Notes under the pieces: generated by a model
Told to the model about the DNA's origin: nothing
What the model saw: only the letters and a program-made list of their open reading frames with translations
Databases searched by the model: none
Assembly: GCA_021775455.1 (NCBI GenBank)
Contig: JAJFHU010000012.1
Span: 61,376-125,375, forward strand
DNA length: 64,000 nucleotides
Direction: 5' to 3'
From: Hyphomicrobiales bacterium
GTDB taxonomy: Bacteria > Pseudomonadota > Alphaproteobacteria > Rhizobiales > Rhizobiaceae
Made by a program: the position numbers and the translations under genes
Shown: positions 1-8,001 of the stretch, one piece after another
Layout: the number at the start of each line of letters is the position of its first letter
Numbering within the stretch: position 1 is the stretch's first letter

Positions 1-249
1 CTCACCACTACCTCCGAAAACTCCATCGTCACCTGGACCACCTGAAATCATGTTTCCTCCTTCACCTCCCTGGATTTCATCGTCACCTGGACCACCAGAC
101 AGACGACTGAAATTGTTGCCGCCCCGTATATAATCATTCCCCTCCCTGCCATCATAAGAATCTCCAACTTCCGCACCCATGACAACATCTCGTCCTGCGG
201 TGCCGAACTTTTGATCATTGTTTTGTGCGCTTGCCGCACTCAAACGCAC
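1..249 (-). CDS. RTX-type calcium-binding repeat protein, 5' part (cut by window edge)
   Basis: The minus-strand frame encodes glycine/aspartate-rich nonapeptide-like repeats such as GGPGDDEIQGGEGG and GGPGDDGVFGGSG, the pattern of hemolysin-type Ca2+-binding (RTX) repeats found in secreted type I substrates. Only about 83 codons lie in the window; the rest runs off the left edge. The frame is closed upstream by a TAA at 265-267, so the first usable start is GTG at 249. A second frame (215-340) has a better start: TTG at 340 preceded by a GAGG box, with an ATG at 319. It runs into the repeat region and stops at 215. Either the gene starts at the weak GTG, or a frameshift separates a short N-terminal leader from the repeats. 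The RTX family call is firm; gene integrity is not. Confidence 0.6.
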   Translation of the reverse strand, partial: MRLSAASAQNNDQKFGTAGRDVVMGAEVGDSYDGREGNDYIRGGNNFSRLSGGPGDDEIQGGEGGNMISGGPGDDGVFGGSGE

Positions 250-651
250 TGTAAAATTCGTCCTTTAGGATTGTTGATTCCCGGGTTGCATCTGTCTGTG
301 CCTGCAAATTTACCGACATTGAATTTTCCGTAGTAGTCAATTTATTATTCCTCGTTATTGCGTTGGTTCAGTGTTCCAAACCACCTGTTTAAGATCTGCA
401 GCCAGATTTCTTTACCAATAGCGGTTCAAATCTGTGCAATTACTCACATGTATTCGAAGATGAATAGGAGCAATGCTCCCAATGGCAGCGTCGATCGAAG
501 TTGAGTAAACGAGACATAAATATGTATATTTATTATCAATGTAAATTATTTTATATATATATTAATTAATTTATTTAAAACATTGAACAGAAAGAAAGCT
601 GATTTTGAGAACAATCATTAACGCGTCAAAATTACACCAGTTGAATGAACG
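250..651. other. AT-rich intergenic region upstream of the RTX-like gene
   Basis: About 400 bases without a convincing gene, apart from the short alternative leader frame at 215-340 described for the RTX-like gene. The stretch around 530-590 is almost pure A/T and is the most AT-rich point of the window, so it may contain promoters for the minus-strand RTX-like gene. No repeat or RNA gene was recognised. Confidence 0.5.
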
Positions 652-1557
652 TCAGACGAAAAGCTTTCCTTCAGCAACGATAACCGCATCACCGCGAATT
701 CCAGCTCGCGAAACAGTTCCGGATTTTTTCTCAACATCAAGCAGGATTTTTGAAGGCCTGCCCATCTCATAGCCCTGTTCAATGACAAAAATCCGTGCAT
801 CATCATCACCCATTTCAACTGCAGCCAACTGGCCGCAGAACGAAGATACAGCACTACCTGTCGCCGGATCTTCGGGCACACCGTGCTCAGGCGCAAACAT
901 TCGCGCGTGATAATCTGTGCCGGGTTCATCTCCCCCGCCGGCATAGGCGTACAAATCCGCTAAATGCCCATCGAAAGACCTGTCAATCTTGTAGAGTGCC
1001 GTTGTATCAATCCGAATGGCGCGAACGTCCTCAAGGCTCTTGATCGGCACCATGATATAAGGAATTCCGCCGTCCCAGGCAGCAACATCCTGATTTCCAA
1101 ATCCAAGAGACGCTTCGGGCAATCCGAGCGCTTTCGCAATCAACGAGCGGTCATATTCCCATTCGATTTTCTCAGGTAATTTCGGCAACGCAAATCGAAC
1201 GGAACGACTGCCATCCACGCCGCTGGCTTCACAAGTTACAAGACCAACTTCTTCCTCCAGGACCAACGTACCGCCGCTTTCCGGTAGCCCGTCAAGCGTT
1301 GCAAGAAGCACCGCCGTCCCCACTGTTGGATGACCGGCAAACGGCAATTCTGCCGCCGGTGTGAATATCCGTATATGGGCCCGATTTCCCGGAGTTTGTG
1401 GAGGCAGTACAAACACAGTCTCGGAAAGATTGAATTCTAACGCAATTTTCTGCATATCCTGACTATCAAGCCCCTCACAGTCCAGAACGACAGCCAGCGG
1501 ATTTCCTGCCAGTGGTTTTGAAGTAAACACATCAAGCACAAAGTATTTTCTGGGCAT
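652..1557 (-). CDS. PhzF family isomerase/epimerase
   Basis: A 301-residue protein of the PhzF (phenazine biosynthesis-like) family, which has a diaminopimelate-epimerase-like fold with two similar halves. The N-terminus carries DVFTSKPLAGNPLAVV. FNLSETVFV (about 42-50) holds the conserved Glu proposed as acid/base in PhzF, GHPTVGTA (about 71-78) is the first half's glycine turn, and DPATGSAV near residue 230 is the second. Length matches the family. Phenazine genes are absent, so this is probably a general member of unknown substrate, like E. coli YddE. It lies 9 bases after the NhaP-like antiporter stop-to-start junction on the same strand and may be cotranscribed with it. Confidence 0.85.
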   Translation of the reverse strand: MPRKYFVLDVFTSKPLAGNPLAVVLDCEGLDSQDMQKIALEFNLSETVFVLPPQTPGNRAHIRIFTPAAELPFAGHPTVGTAVLLATLDGLPESGGTLVLEEEVGLVTCEASGVDGSRSVRFALPKLPEKIEWEYDRSLIAKALGLPEASLGFGNQDVAAWDGGIPYIMVPIKSLEDVRAIRIDTTALYKIDRSFDGHLADLYAYAGGGDEPGTDYHARMFAPEHGVPEDPATGSAVSSFCGQLAAVEMGDDDARIFVIEQGYEMGRPSKILLDVEKKSGTVSRAGIRGDAVIVAEGKLFV

Positions 1558-1566
1558 CAGCCGCTC

Positions 1567-2838
1567 CTACAGAAGTGTTGGGTCTACCGTCCTGTTGATA
1601 ACCGATCTTACGGTAAGCCCCTGGACAATCACAGAAAAAAGCACAACCGCGTAGGTAACCGTCAACAACAATGGCTTATGTTCTCCTTCGGGCAGCGACA
1701 GCACCAGAGCCACCGAGATACCACCTCTGAGTCCACCCCACGTAAGCACAGGAATAGCTCCTTTGGTAAATTTTAGCCAATGAGAGAGAAATTGAATCGG
1801 AATGGATACCGCTGCAAATCGCCCAATCAGCACAAGTAATATTGAAGCCACAGCGAGCCAGCCGTGCGTTGGATCGATGGAGAGGATTAGAATCTCCAGA
1901 CCGATCAACAAAAACAAGACTGAATTGAGTATCTCGTCGATCAGCTCCCAGAATGCGAAAAGGTGCTTCTGCGTTTCTTCCGTCATACCAATGCGAACAC
2001 CTCGATTACCCACGAGCAAACCAGCAACTACAACCGCAATTGGCCCCGAAAGATGCAATCTGAGCGCAATAGCGTATGTTGCCGCAACGACACCGAGGGA
2101 TATCAACACTTCCAGCGTATATTCGTCCATCGTTGCCATCGCGCGATAGGCGATCCAACCTGTGACGAGACCAAGAAGTGCACCGCCAAGCGCCTCAACG
2201 ACAAACAATTCTGCAATATCAACAATTCCAACCGAGCCATGGTCGCCACCAGTGCCAACAGCGATCGCAACCACGATTGTGAATACGACAACACCGACCC
2301 CGTCGTTAAAAAGTGATTCACCGCCGATCTTCGCTTCAAGAGTGGCGGGCAAATTGATGGATTTTAGCAGACTTAACACAGCAACCGGATCAGTCGGTGA
2401 TATCAGTGCGCCGAAAACCAGGGCCCACACATAGGGAATGTTTATCCCAAAAAGGCTCGCCAGATACCAAAAACCGGTTCCAACAATAAAAGTGGATATC
2501 AACACCCCGACTGTGGCCATTAAGCCAATAGGCCACTTCTGGTCAGCCAGGAATTCGATATCTACATGCAGCGCACCTGCAAACAACAGAAATGCCAGCA
2601 TACCTTCCATGACAGTTGAATAAAAATCAATCTGCCCAATTGCAGCCTGCATGGTGTCAGTAAGCCCAAGTGTTGGGAAAAATTTTTCCAGGACCAAAAG
2701 TGATATTGAGGCGACGAGCGCCATCAACAAAAGGCCTATCGTATGCGGTAATTTCAAAACAACATGATTGATCAATCCGAAAAGTGCGGAAAGCGCGAGC
2801 AACAGGGCAGCAATTTCAAAAAGCGAAAGCATGACCAT
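1567..2838 (-). CDS. NhaP-type Na+(K+)/H+ antiporter (CPA1 family)
   Basis: A polytopic membrane protein of about 423 residues with roughly twelve hydrophobic segments. It has CPA1 hallmarks: SPTDPVAV in the middle of the protein and FNDGVGVVVF about 30 residues later, which supply the acidic residues for cation/proton exchange in NhaP/NHE-type antiporters. The C-terminus ends soon after the last membrane helix, with no cytoplasmic regulatory domain. The frame is open further upstream to a TTG at 2871; ATGs at 2838 and 2832 are more plausible because the membrane domain begins there. A terminator-like hairpin of the preceding gene lies just upstream. Likely role is pH/sodium homeostasis, in keeping with a saline habitat; ion selectivity cannot be read from sequence. 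Confidence 0.85.
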   Translation of the reverse strand: MVMLSLFEIAALLLALSALFGLINHVVLKLPHTIGLLLMALVASISLLVLEKFFPTLGLTDTMQAAIGQIDFYSTVMEGMLAFLLFAGALHVDIEFLADQKWPIGLMATVGVLISTFIVGTGFWYLASLFGINIPYVWALVFGALISPTDPVAVLSLLKSINLPATLEAKIGGESLFNDGVGVVVFTIVVAIAVGTGGDHGSVGIVDIAELFVVEALGGALLGLVTGWIAYRAMATMDEYTLEVLISLGVVAATYAIALRLHLSGPIAVVVAGLLVGNRGVRIGMTEETQKHLFAFWELIDEILNSVLFLLIGLEILILSIDPTHGWLAVASILLVLIGRFAAVSIPIQFLSHWLKFTKGAIPVLTWGGLRGGISVALVLSLPEGEHKPLLLTVTYAVVLFSVIVQGLTVRSVINRTVDPTLL

Positions 2839-2871
2839 TTCTAGCAGATTCGCAGCAAGATCAACGGACAA

Positions 2872-2906
2872 AGTGAAAAAGAAACGGCGCCAGAATTTCT
2901 GACGCC
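2872..2906 (-). terminator. Rho-independent terminator after the 81-residue secreted protein gene
   Basis: On the minus strand a nearly perfect 10-bp stem (GGCGTCAGAA pairing with TTCTGGCGCC, one G-T pair; 2886-2906) is followed by a T-rich run, GTTTCTTTTTC. It starts about 27 bases past the stop codon at 2933. Confidence 0.7.
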
Positions 2907-2932
2907 GCGCAGTTGACGATCAATACTCTTGG

Positions 2933-3178
2933 TTATTCAATTCCAAGAATTGCCTTGGCTTCTGCGAGGGTTGCAACCGAGTCAGCATGACTACCCGATT
3001 CATGCTGTTCTTCACCCATTGCACGCAATTCCGTGACTTTGGTCATATCTGCTTCAGAAAGCTCTGCGGTCGACAGTGCCGCATCAATCGCAGCCATATC
3101 GCCTGGGCATTGTCCGGCGAAAGCAGAAGCTGACAAAGCCAGCATCGTAAAAGTCGCAATAATCAGTTTTTTCAACAT
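2933..3178 (-). CDS. Small secreted protein, function unknown
   Basis: An 81-residue protein with a clear Sec signal peptide: KK at residues 3-4, a hydrophobic core, and an ASAFA-G cleavage site near residue 21. The mature part is short, acidic and helical, with two Cys-poor alpha-hairpin-like stretches (DMAAIDAALSTAEL, TELRAMGEEQHESG, and SVATLAEAKAILGIE at the end). It resembles small periplasmic helical proteins of the alphaproteobacteria, but I do not recognise a named family. The start is supported by a GGGAG box 7 bases upstream. It is a single-gene unit ended by the hairpin at 2886-2906. Confidence 0.75.
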   Translation of the reverse strand: MLKKLIIATFTMLALSASAFAGQCPGDMAAIDAALSTAELSEADMTKVTELRAMGEEQHESGSHADSVATLAEAKAILGIE

Positions 3179-3284
3179 TGTTGTCTCCCGTAAGGTAGGG
3201 GAATATCCCTAACAAAAGACATTATCAACTTGGATTATGTCTGAAATTGGATTGTGATAACAAAATTGTTTAATACATTGAGAC

Positions 3285-3312
3285 AGACAAAAAAGCAGGC
3301 CAGAAGGCCTGC
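3285..3312 (-). terminator. Rho-independent terminator
   Basis: Minus-strand stem GCAGGCC-TTCT-GGCCTGC (3295-3312) followed by TTTTTTGTC. It sits 28 bases past the stop of the 41-residue membrane protein gene and shows that this small gene is transcribed as its own unit. Confidence 0.8.
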
Positions 3313-3339
3313 TGATTTGTTGCGTAGTGAGGGATTTCC

Positions 3340-3465
3340 TTAGAGAACTACAGGGAGCACTCCAAATCCGCAGAAAATCATGATGATTGATACAACAATG
3401 ACGCTTTCAATTGAGTGGTGTACAGGGCGGTATTCACTGGTCATCTGGTCTTGTGCAAAGGTCAT
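3340..3465 (-). CDS. 41-residue single-span membrane protein
   Basis: ATG at 3465 follows a good ribosome-binding site (CAGGAG, 7 bases upstream) and opens a 41-codon frame ending in TAA at 3340-3342. The N-terminal half is polar (MTFAQDQMTSEYRPVHH). The C-terminal half is one hydrophobic span, VIVVSIIMIFCGFGVLPVVL. The strong terminator at 3295-3312 follows directly. Start signal, coding length and terminator together support a real small gene. The layout resembles small single-span subunits or assembly factors, but no family was recognised. Confidence 0.65.
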   Translation of the reverse strand: MTFAQDQMTSEYRPVHHSIESVIVVSIIMIFCGFGVLPVVL

Positions 3466-3702
3466 TTTGATCTCCTGGGGGTTTGAGACTATGTCTCCTT
3501 TCTAACAAGTTCAATATGAACGCTTCCTGAATGCAAATCTGTGCAATAAGTCACAGGTAGACACTGAATTTGTGTGACAAAAGTCACATTTGGAGGGCAT
3601 TTGGGGTAAAATTTGTGCAAATCGGGATATTTTCAACCATGCAAGCCATACAAGGAAACACGATTTGCCTATTGGGTAGCCCCCACTAAAATGGAAATAA
3701 TT

Positions 3703-4143
3703 ATGAGCGATCGTCTGAACTACATGGAAATCAACTCCAAGGCCACCAACCTGCTATTGGGAGTCAAGAAACAAGTCGGTTCGGTTGGCGAAAAATTGCA
3801 GGCCCTGATTGAATTGAGGGTTTCACAGATTAACGGATGCGTATACTGCATCGATCTGCACTCAAATGAGGCGCGCGCTGCCGGAGAGACCCAACAGCGT
3901 CTGGATTGCCTGCCCGCCTGGACCGAATGCCCATTTTTCAATGAGAGCGAAAAAGCAGCTCTTGCCTGGGCCGAAGCCGTGACGCTTCTTTCCGATACCG
4001 GCGCGCCCGATAACCTCTACGAAGAACTGAAAATACACTTCTCCGATCAACAAATTGTCGATTTGACAATCATCGTTTCACTGATGAACACGTTTAATCG
4101 TTTGGCAGTAGGCTTTCGCGAAACACCGCAATCAAAAGATTGA
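3703..4143 (+). CDS. AhpD-like alkylhydroperoxidase/carboxymuconolactone decarboxylase family protein
   Basis: About 146 residues of the AhpD-like core. The signature is the redox pair in INGCVYCIDLHSNEAR, a CxxC followed four residues later by His, as in AhpD enzymes that reduce peroxides. The rest matches the short all-helical carboxymuconolactone decarboxylase fold (SEKAALAWAEAVTLL, DLTIIVSLMNTFNRLA). The frame is open back to 3613, but ATG at 3703 has GGAAA 8 bases upstream and starts the domain (MSDRLNYMEIN). It stands alone, convergent with the DksA/TraR gene. Probable role is a small thiol peroxidase or disulfide reductase; the electron donor is unknown. Confidence 0.85.
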   Translation: MSDRLNYMEINSKATNLLLGVKKQVGSVGEKLQALIELRVSQINGCVYCIDLHSNEARAAGETQQRLDCLPAWTECPFFNESEKAALAWAEAVTLLSDTGAPDNLYEELKIHFSDQQIVDLTIIVSLMNTFNRLAVGFRETPQSKD

Positions 4144-4163
4144 GTATACGTCTGCTTATGAAA

Positions 4164-4478
4164 TCAATCCATACAGTTTCGACATTTCGCGGCGTGGGGA
4201 ACCGCTTCCAACCGCTCAACTGATATCTGTTCATGGCAATCTACGCAGATTCCAAAAACACCATTTTCGATGCGCCGAAGAGCCAGTTCGATTGCTGCAA
4301 TCTCACCTGCTTCTGCTTTAGCCTGCAATTCAAGCACTTCATCGTCCTCTCGCTCAACTGAACGCTCTTCAACATCCGGACTCTTGGGGTTGTCGAGTTG
4401 ATCTTCAATCTTGCCAATATTCGCAAACAACTCATCGCGCCGGGTCGTTAATTTCAATTTGTAATGCTGGGTATCCAT
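4164..4478 (-). CDS. DksA/TraR family C4 zinc-finger protein
   Basis: A protein of about 104 residues with an N-terminal helical coiled coil and a C-terminal zinc finger. CVDC...CRNC (in FGICVDCHEQISVERLEAVP and the last residues) supplies four cysteines, as in DksA/TraR/YbiI proteins that bind the RNA polymerase secondary channel or act as small stress regulators. It is shorter than DksA and lacks the typical DxxDxA tip, so it is better called a TraR/DksA-type protein. ATG at 4478 has AGGTGA 7 bases upstream, overlapping the stop of the universal stress protein gene, so translation of the two is probably coupled. Confidence 0.8.
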   Translation of the reverse strand: MDTQHYKLKLTTRRDELFANIGKIEDQLDNPKSPDVEERSVEREDDEVLELQAKAEAGEIAAIELALRRIENGVFGICVDCHEQISVERLEAVPHAAKCRNCMD

Positions 4479-4483
4479 TAATT

Positions 4484-4894
4484 TCACCTAGTAACATATA
4501 CTGCACATTTGGCACGTTTTACCACGCTGATGGCAGTTGAACCAAGCAAATGATCCAGCAATTCCGGTTTGTGTGAGGCAATGATTATCAAATCAGAACC
4601 ATGACTATTCGCAAATTGGTTAATCGCACGCGCTGCATGGCCGGTCTTTAAAACAATCTCGACCTTGCTTGATGCTCTTTCAGCAAGCTTTTGCAATATC
4701 TTGTCAGTTGCCTCAGCTGCCTTGTCCATGAAATCATTCGGGAGTTCAGACAATACATACTCAGGTACTTCTTCTATAACTGACAATAGTGTGATCTTGC
4801 CGTCCTTGCTAAGTAAATGCTCGGCAATTTCGATGCTTTTCGCCGCATTTTCAGTGGCTCCTGGATCAACCGGTACCAATATGTTCTTCAGCAT
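4484..4894 (-). CDS. Universal stress protein (UspA family)
   Basis: About 136 residues with the single-domain UspA fold. The N-terminal strand is KNILVPVDPG, the C-terminus has SHGSDLIIIASHKPELLDHLLGS, and AISVVKRAKCAVYVTR is the last strand. The nucleotide-binding signature (GxxG-x9-G[S/T]) is present only loosely, with LLGSTAISVVKRA. ATG at 4894 is preceded by AAAGGA at a good distance; an in-frame ATG at 4909 is less likely. It is followed by a DksA/TraR-type gene in the same operon, which fits a general stress unit. Confidence 0.85.
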   Translation of the reverse strand: MLKNILVPVDPGATENAAKSIEIAEHLLSKDGKITLLSVIEEVPEYVLSELPNDFMDKAAEATDKILQKLAERASSKVEIVLKTGHAARAINQFANSHGSDLIIIASHKPELLDHLLGSTAISVVKRAKCAVYVTR

Positions 4895-5020
4895 ATCGTT
4901 TCCTTTCATCTATCTGGAAACCCTATAACCTACAGATAGTTGGCACCTTGATACAAATCAATGTCGGTGCGACTTTCTTGAGTTAGATTTAATATCAGGA
5001 GGCGCGGTGGAGCAATAGAC

Positions 5021-5314
5021 ATGGAGAAGCATATTTTCAGAATAGTTTTCACTGCATTGGCCGCATTAATTTACGCTCAAAGTGTCCAGGCTCAAACGAC
5101 TGACCCGTCTTGGTTAAAGGAGCTGACTTGGCAACTGACCGTCGAAAAGAAATGCGAGCCGGAATTTTACATGAACGTCGAGGAGGGCGTTGTTGGTGGT
5201 CGTATCTACTACGAAGCGCGTGTGATGTGCACCGATGGGCGCAGTTTCGACGCCAATCGAATTAACCCGGATTTACATTTCACAATCGAACCATGTGAAA
5301 TCGATGTTTGCTGA
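5021..5314 (+). CDS. Small secreted cysteine-containing protein, unknown function
   Basis: A 97-residue protein with a signal peptide (basic start, hydrophobic FTALAALIYA, cleavage after SVQAQ). The mature region has four cysteines (KKCEPEFY, RVMCTDGR, EPCEIDVC), which could form two disulfides, and Trp-rich ELTWQL. A GGAGG-containing stretch lies about 20 bases upstream. The stop is 22 bases before the diheme cytochrome c start, so the two are probably one operon, perhaps a periplasmic redox pair. Family not recognised. Confidence 0.65.
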   Translation: MEKHIFRIVFTALAALIYAQSVQAQTTDPSWLKELTWQLTVEKKCEPEFYMNVEEGVVGGRIYYEARVMCTDGRSFDANRINPDLHFTIEPCEIDVC

Positions 5315-5336
5315 TTACAAATGTGGAGTAATGCTT

Positions 5337-5942
5337 ATGAATTTCCGTTCAAAATGTAACAATTTCAAGGCGTTACCATTACTTGCAATTGTTGGGTCAT
5401 TACTAATTTCCACATTCGCCTACGCGCAGACTAGCCAAAATGATGTGGATGCCATTATTCACGGTGAAAAGCTGGCCAAACTCAATTGCGCAACTTGCCA
5501 TCAAATCGGGCTTGGCGGTGAAAGCCAACACAAAAAGGCTCCGCCATTCAGGGAACTTGGCCAGCGCCGGTCAATGGAATCCATTTTTGAAATGATGTTG
5601 TTCAGTGAGGCGCCAGAACACAGCGATATGCCCAAATTCACGATTACACCAGAACAAGCAGACGAAATCGTGGAATGGATCTCATGGGTTCAACCTGTAG
5701 CCCATGGAAAGCGATTGGCCGAAGCAAATTGCGCCCGCTGCCATGCAACAGGAATGGATGATGACAGCCCCTTCCCCGCTGCAATTCCATTTCGAAACAT
5801 TTCTGCCTTTTATCCAGTTCAAGCTCTTGAAGAAGCCTTCGCGGAACGTATCGAAACAGGTCACCCTGCAATGCCAGTGTTTGAAGTGACGATTCCACAA
5901 CTAAGGGCAATCATCGCTTACATTGAAACATTGCAGAAATAG
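5337..5942 (+). CDS. Diheme cytochrome c, periplasmic
   Basis: About 200 residues. A signal peptide (LLAIVGSLLISTFAYAQ) is followed by two tandem class I cytochrome c domains, each with a CxxCH heme-attachment site: CATCHQIG and CARCHATG. Candidate axial methionines are in DMPKFTITPEQADEIVEW and HPAMPVFEVTIPQL. ATG at 5337 has GGAG 8 bases upstream, better placed than the ATG at 5331, while the frame is open further back. Likely a soluble electron carrier. Its redox partner is not in the window unless it is the small secreted protein directly upstream. Confidence 0.88.
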   Translation: MNFRSKCNNFKALPLLAIVGSLLISTFAYAQTSQNDVDAIIHGEKLAKLNCATCHQIGLGGESQHKKAPPFRELGQRRSMESIFEMMLFSEAPEHSDMPKFTITPEQADEIVEWISWVQPVAHGKRLAEANCARCHATGMDDDSPFPAAIPFRNISAFYPVQALEEAFAERIETGHPAMPVFEVTIPQLRAIIAYIETLQK

Positions 5943-5965
5943 CGGCAGGATTTCCGGATAATTGG

Positions 5966-7084
5966 TCAGACCAGATTAAGCGTTACTGCAACCGGACTGT
6001 GATCCGATGCTTTTGGCCGATCCCAACCGATTCGTGGATAACGATCCACTTCCTGTCCCTTTGGAAATACGGTTCGATAAGGTTGTCCCGAATGCACAAT
6101 GTCGGGCACGGATTTTGGATTGGTGTCAGCAAGTTGGGGAGAAGCAAGCAAATAGTCAAGCTGGCATAGATGTTGCTCTTCCGGGCCACGGGAGTGATAG
6201 AGTGTCCATTGCTCATCGATCGGACGGCGCTCCGCAAGATTGATCGCGAAACCATCTTTTATCAACACATCATGTCCCGAAAAGTCTTCGGTTTTGGGAT
6301 GAAACGAATATCCGCTTTGACGCGTTCCTTCTATCAGGACGCGTGATCTGTAATCATTGAGATCGCCGCAGATCATCCATCGCTTTCCGGCAGTTTTCCC
6401 CTTTCCAAATTTTTCCTCAATTAGCTGCCGTGTGGCATTTGCTTCTGCAACCCGAATAGGCATGGTGCGAATGCGACCATCTATTTCTCCGTTATTGCCA
6501 TTTCCACCCATTGATTTGAAATGCACAACAAACAGCGTTAGTTTGTGTCCACCAATTTTCAAATCCACCACGAAACAATCCCGCCGGAACACGAAGCCCG
6601 TTGCCTCCAGACCGAGTTCCCGTAATTCATTATTGTAGAGACCGGTTTCCCCGTAGGTGAGCCCCGCATTGCTCATGATATTGGTCACTTCGATTTTTTG
6701 TCCATCTGCGGTTTCATCGCGCGTCATGACCGCTACATCAATACCCCTTGGATCATTTCCCTCAATGAGATATTTGTTTCTGTATCCCCAACCAACCATC
6801 TTGTAGAGGTAGCCATACTCAAACGCTCGAAGCGCATCGAGATTCTCCACTTCCTGAAGGCATATGATATCGGCTTGCGTATCGGCTATCGCAAGCGCGG
6901 TGAGCTGCATATCATCATCGGTGTGGGAAATGACGCGAGACTGTTCCAACGCCTTGTATTGTTCTTCATTTTTGACCTCCACAATTTGTATCGCCCGATC
7001 GCGTCTAGTCTCGTTTCGATATCCAGAGAAATCAAAACGATGCATCAGATTTTCTGCATTGAAAGTTGCGATGCGTACTGTCAT
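5966..7084 (-). CDS. Endonuclease/exonuclease/phosphatase family protein
   Basis: About 372 residues with the EEP (DNase I-like) fold. Start MTVRIATFNAENLMHRFDF gives the first Asn of the fold, ICLQEVENLDALRAFE holds the catalytic Glu, and WMICGDLNDYRSR supplies the Asp-Asn pair. ASDHSPVAVTLNL at the C-terminus carries the catalytic Asp-His. ATG at 7084 matches the family's start, although the frame is open slightly further. It lies 7 bases from the crotonase-family gene on the same strand. No signal peptide is visible, so it is probably cytoplasmic. Substrate (DNA, phospholipid or other phosphodiester) is unclear. Confidence 0.85.
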   Translation of the reverse strand: MTVRIATFNAENLMHRFDFSGYRNETRRDRAIQIVEVKNEEQYKALEQSRVISHTDDDMQLTALAIADTQADIICLQEVENLDALRAFEYGYLYKMVGWGYRNKYLIEGNDPRGIDVAVMTRDETADGQKIEVTNIMSNAGLTYGETGLYNNELRELGLEATGFVFRRDCFVVDLKIGGHKLTLFVVHFKSMGGNGNNGEIDGRIRTMPIRVAEANATRQLIEEKFGKGKTAGKRWMICGDLNDYRSRVLIEGTRQSGYSFHPKTEDFSGHDVLIKDGFAINLAERRPIDEQWTLYHSRGPEEQHLCQLDYLLASPQLADTNPKSVPDIVHSGQPYRTVFPKGQEVDRYPRIGWDRPKASDHSPVAVTLNLV

Positions 7085-7091
7085 GTAATGA

Positions 7092-7958
7092 TTAGCCTTG
7101 CCCAAAAGGTTCTATTGGTGTGTTTTTCGACCAATCGTAGGTACCGTGGTCCCGTTCTCCCACAGCTTTCTTCCAGCCGACATCTTCGGCGCGGGCCTTG
7201 AAATTCAATCCTTCAGGGGAGTGGCGAGTGATACCATCAAATATCGTTGCCAACATTTGCGTATTTTCAAGCCCCATCGCATCAATCGCCTGATTGATCA
7301 CGAGCTTCTGCATCATTAATTGATTACGTGGAATTGTAGCCATGCGATTGGCCAATTCATCCACCCTCGTGTCCAGCGCTTTTGCAGGAACCGCTTCCAG
7401 GGCGAGCCCCATTTTTTCAGCTTCAATCCCTGTTATCTTGTCGCCAGTAAAAAGCATCCGCTTCGCATTTTGAGCACCTACCCGGTAGACCCACATGGCC
7501 GTGGTCGGACATCCCCAAATCCTCGCAGGCATGTATCCAATTTTTGCGTCTTCCGCCATGATGATGAAATCACAACACAGCGCAATATCACTGCCGGCGG
7601 CAACCGCAGCACCATGGATTTTACAAATTACCGGCTTGTGTGAGCGCCACAGGCTCATGAAGCACTCTGTGTTGCGTTTCATGAACACATAATCTTTCAT
7701 GGGATCCCAAGGCATTTCCTGGGTGACCGTATTCGCACCTTGAGACTCGGCATAAAAGTTCAGATCGTAGCCGCCGCAAAACCCCTTGCCAGCCCCTGAC
7801 AGTACAATGACGTGAATATCATCATCCTCGTTTGCAGCTTCCACGCATTTAACAAGATCTTTGGGAAGTTCATCGTTAATCGCATTGAATACCTCTGGCC
7901 GATTGAGGATAATTCTGCCAAGACGGCCATCTTTTTGAAGGATGACGGTGTTTGCCAT
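7092..7958 (-). CDS. Crotonase (enoyl-CoA hydratase/isomerase) superfamily protein
   Basis: 288 residues with the crotonase fold: GAGKGFCGGYDLNFY (first oxyanion-hole segment, about 56-70) and KIHGAAVAAGSDIALCCDF (second segment). The two glutamates that activate water in true enoyl-CoA hydratases are not evident. The first site reads GSDIALCCD, and the second reads IGYMPARIWGCPTT, where PE is usual. A hydratase activity is therefore doubtful, and it may be an isomerase, a thioesterase-type or another CoA-ester enzyme. It is cotranscribed with the downstream EEP gene (7-base gap). No beta-oxidation genes adjoin it. Confidence 0.8.
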   Translation of the reverse strand: MANTVILQKDGRLGRIILNRPEVFNAINDELPKDLVKCVEAANEDDDIHVIVLSGAGKGFCGGYDLNFYAESQGANTVTQEMPWDPMKDYVFMKRNTECFMSLWRSHKPVICKIHGAAVAAGSDIALCCDFIIMAEDAKIGYMPARIWGCPTTAMWVYRVGAQNAKRMLFTGDKITGIEAEKMGLALEAVPAKALDTRVDELANRMATIPRNQLMMQKLVINQAIDAMGLENTQMLATIFDGITRHSPEGLNFKARAEDVGWKKAVGERDHGTYDWSKNTPIEPFGQG

Positions 7959-8001
7959 TCATCGGCTCTCCATTGGAACAATCATCCGTATAAGACACGG
8001 G

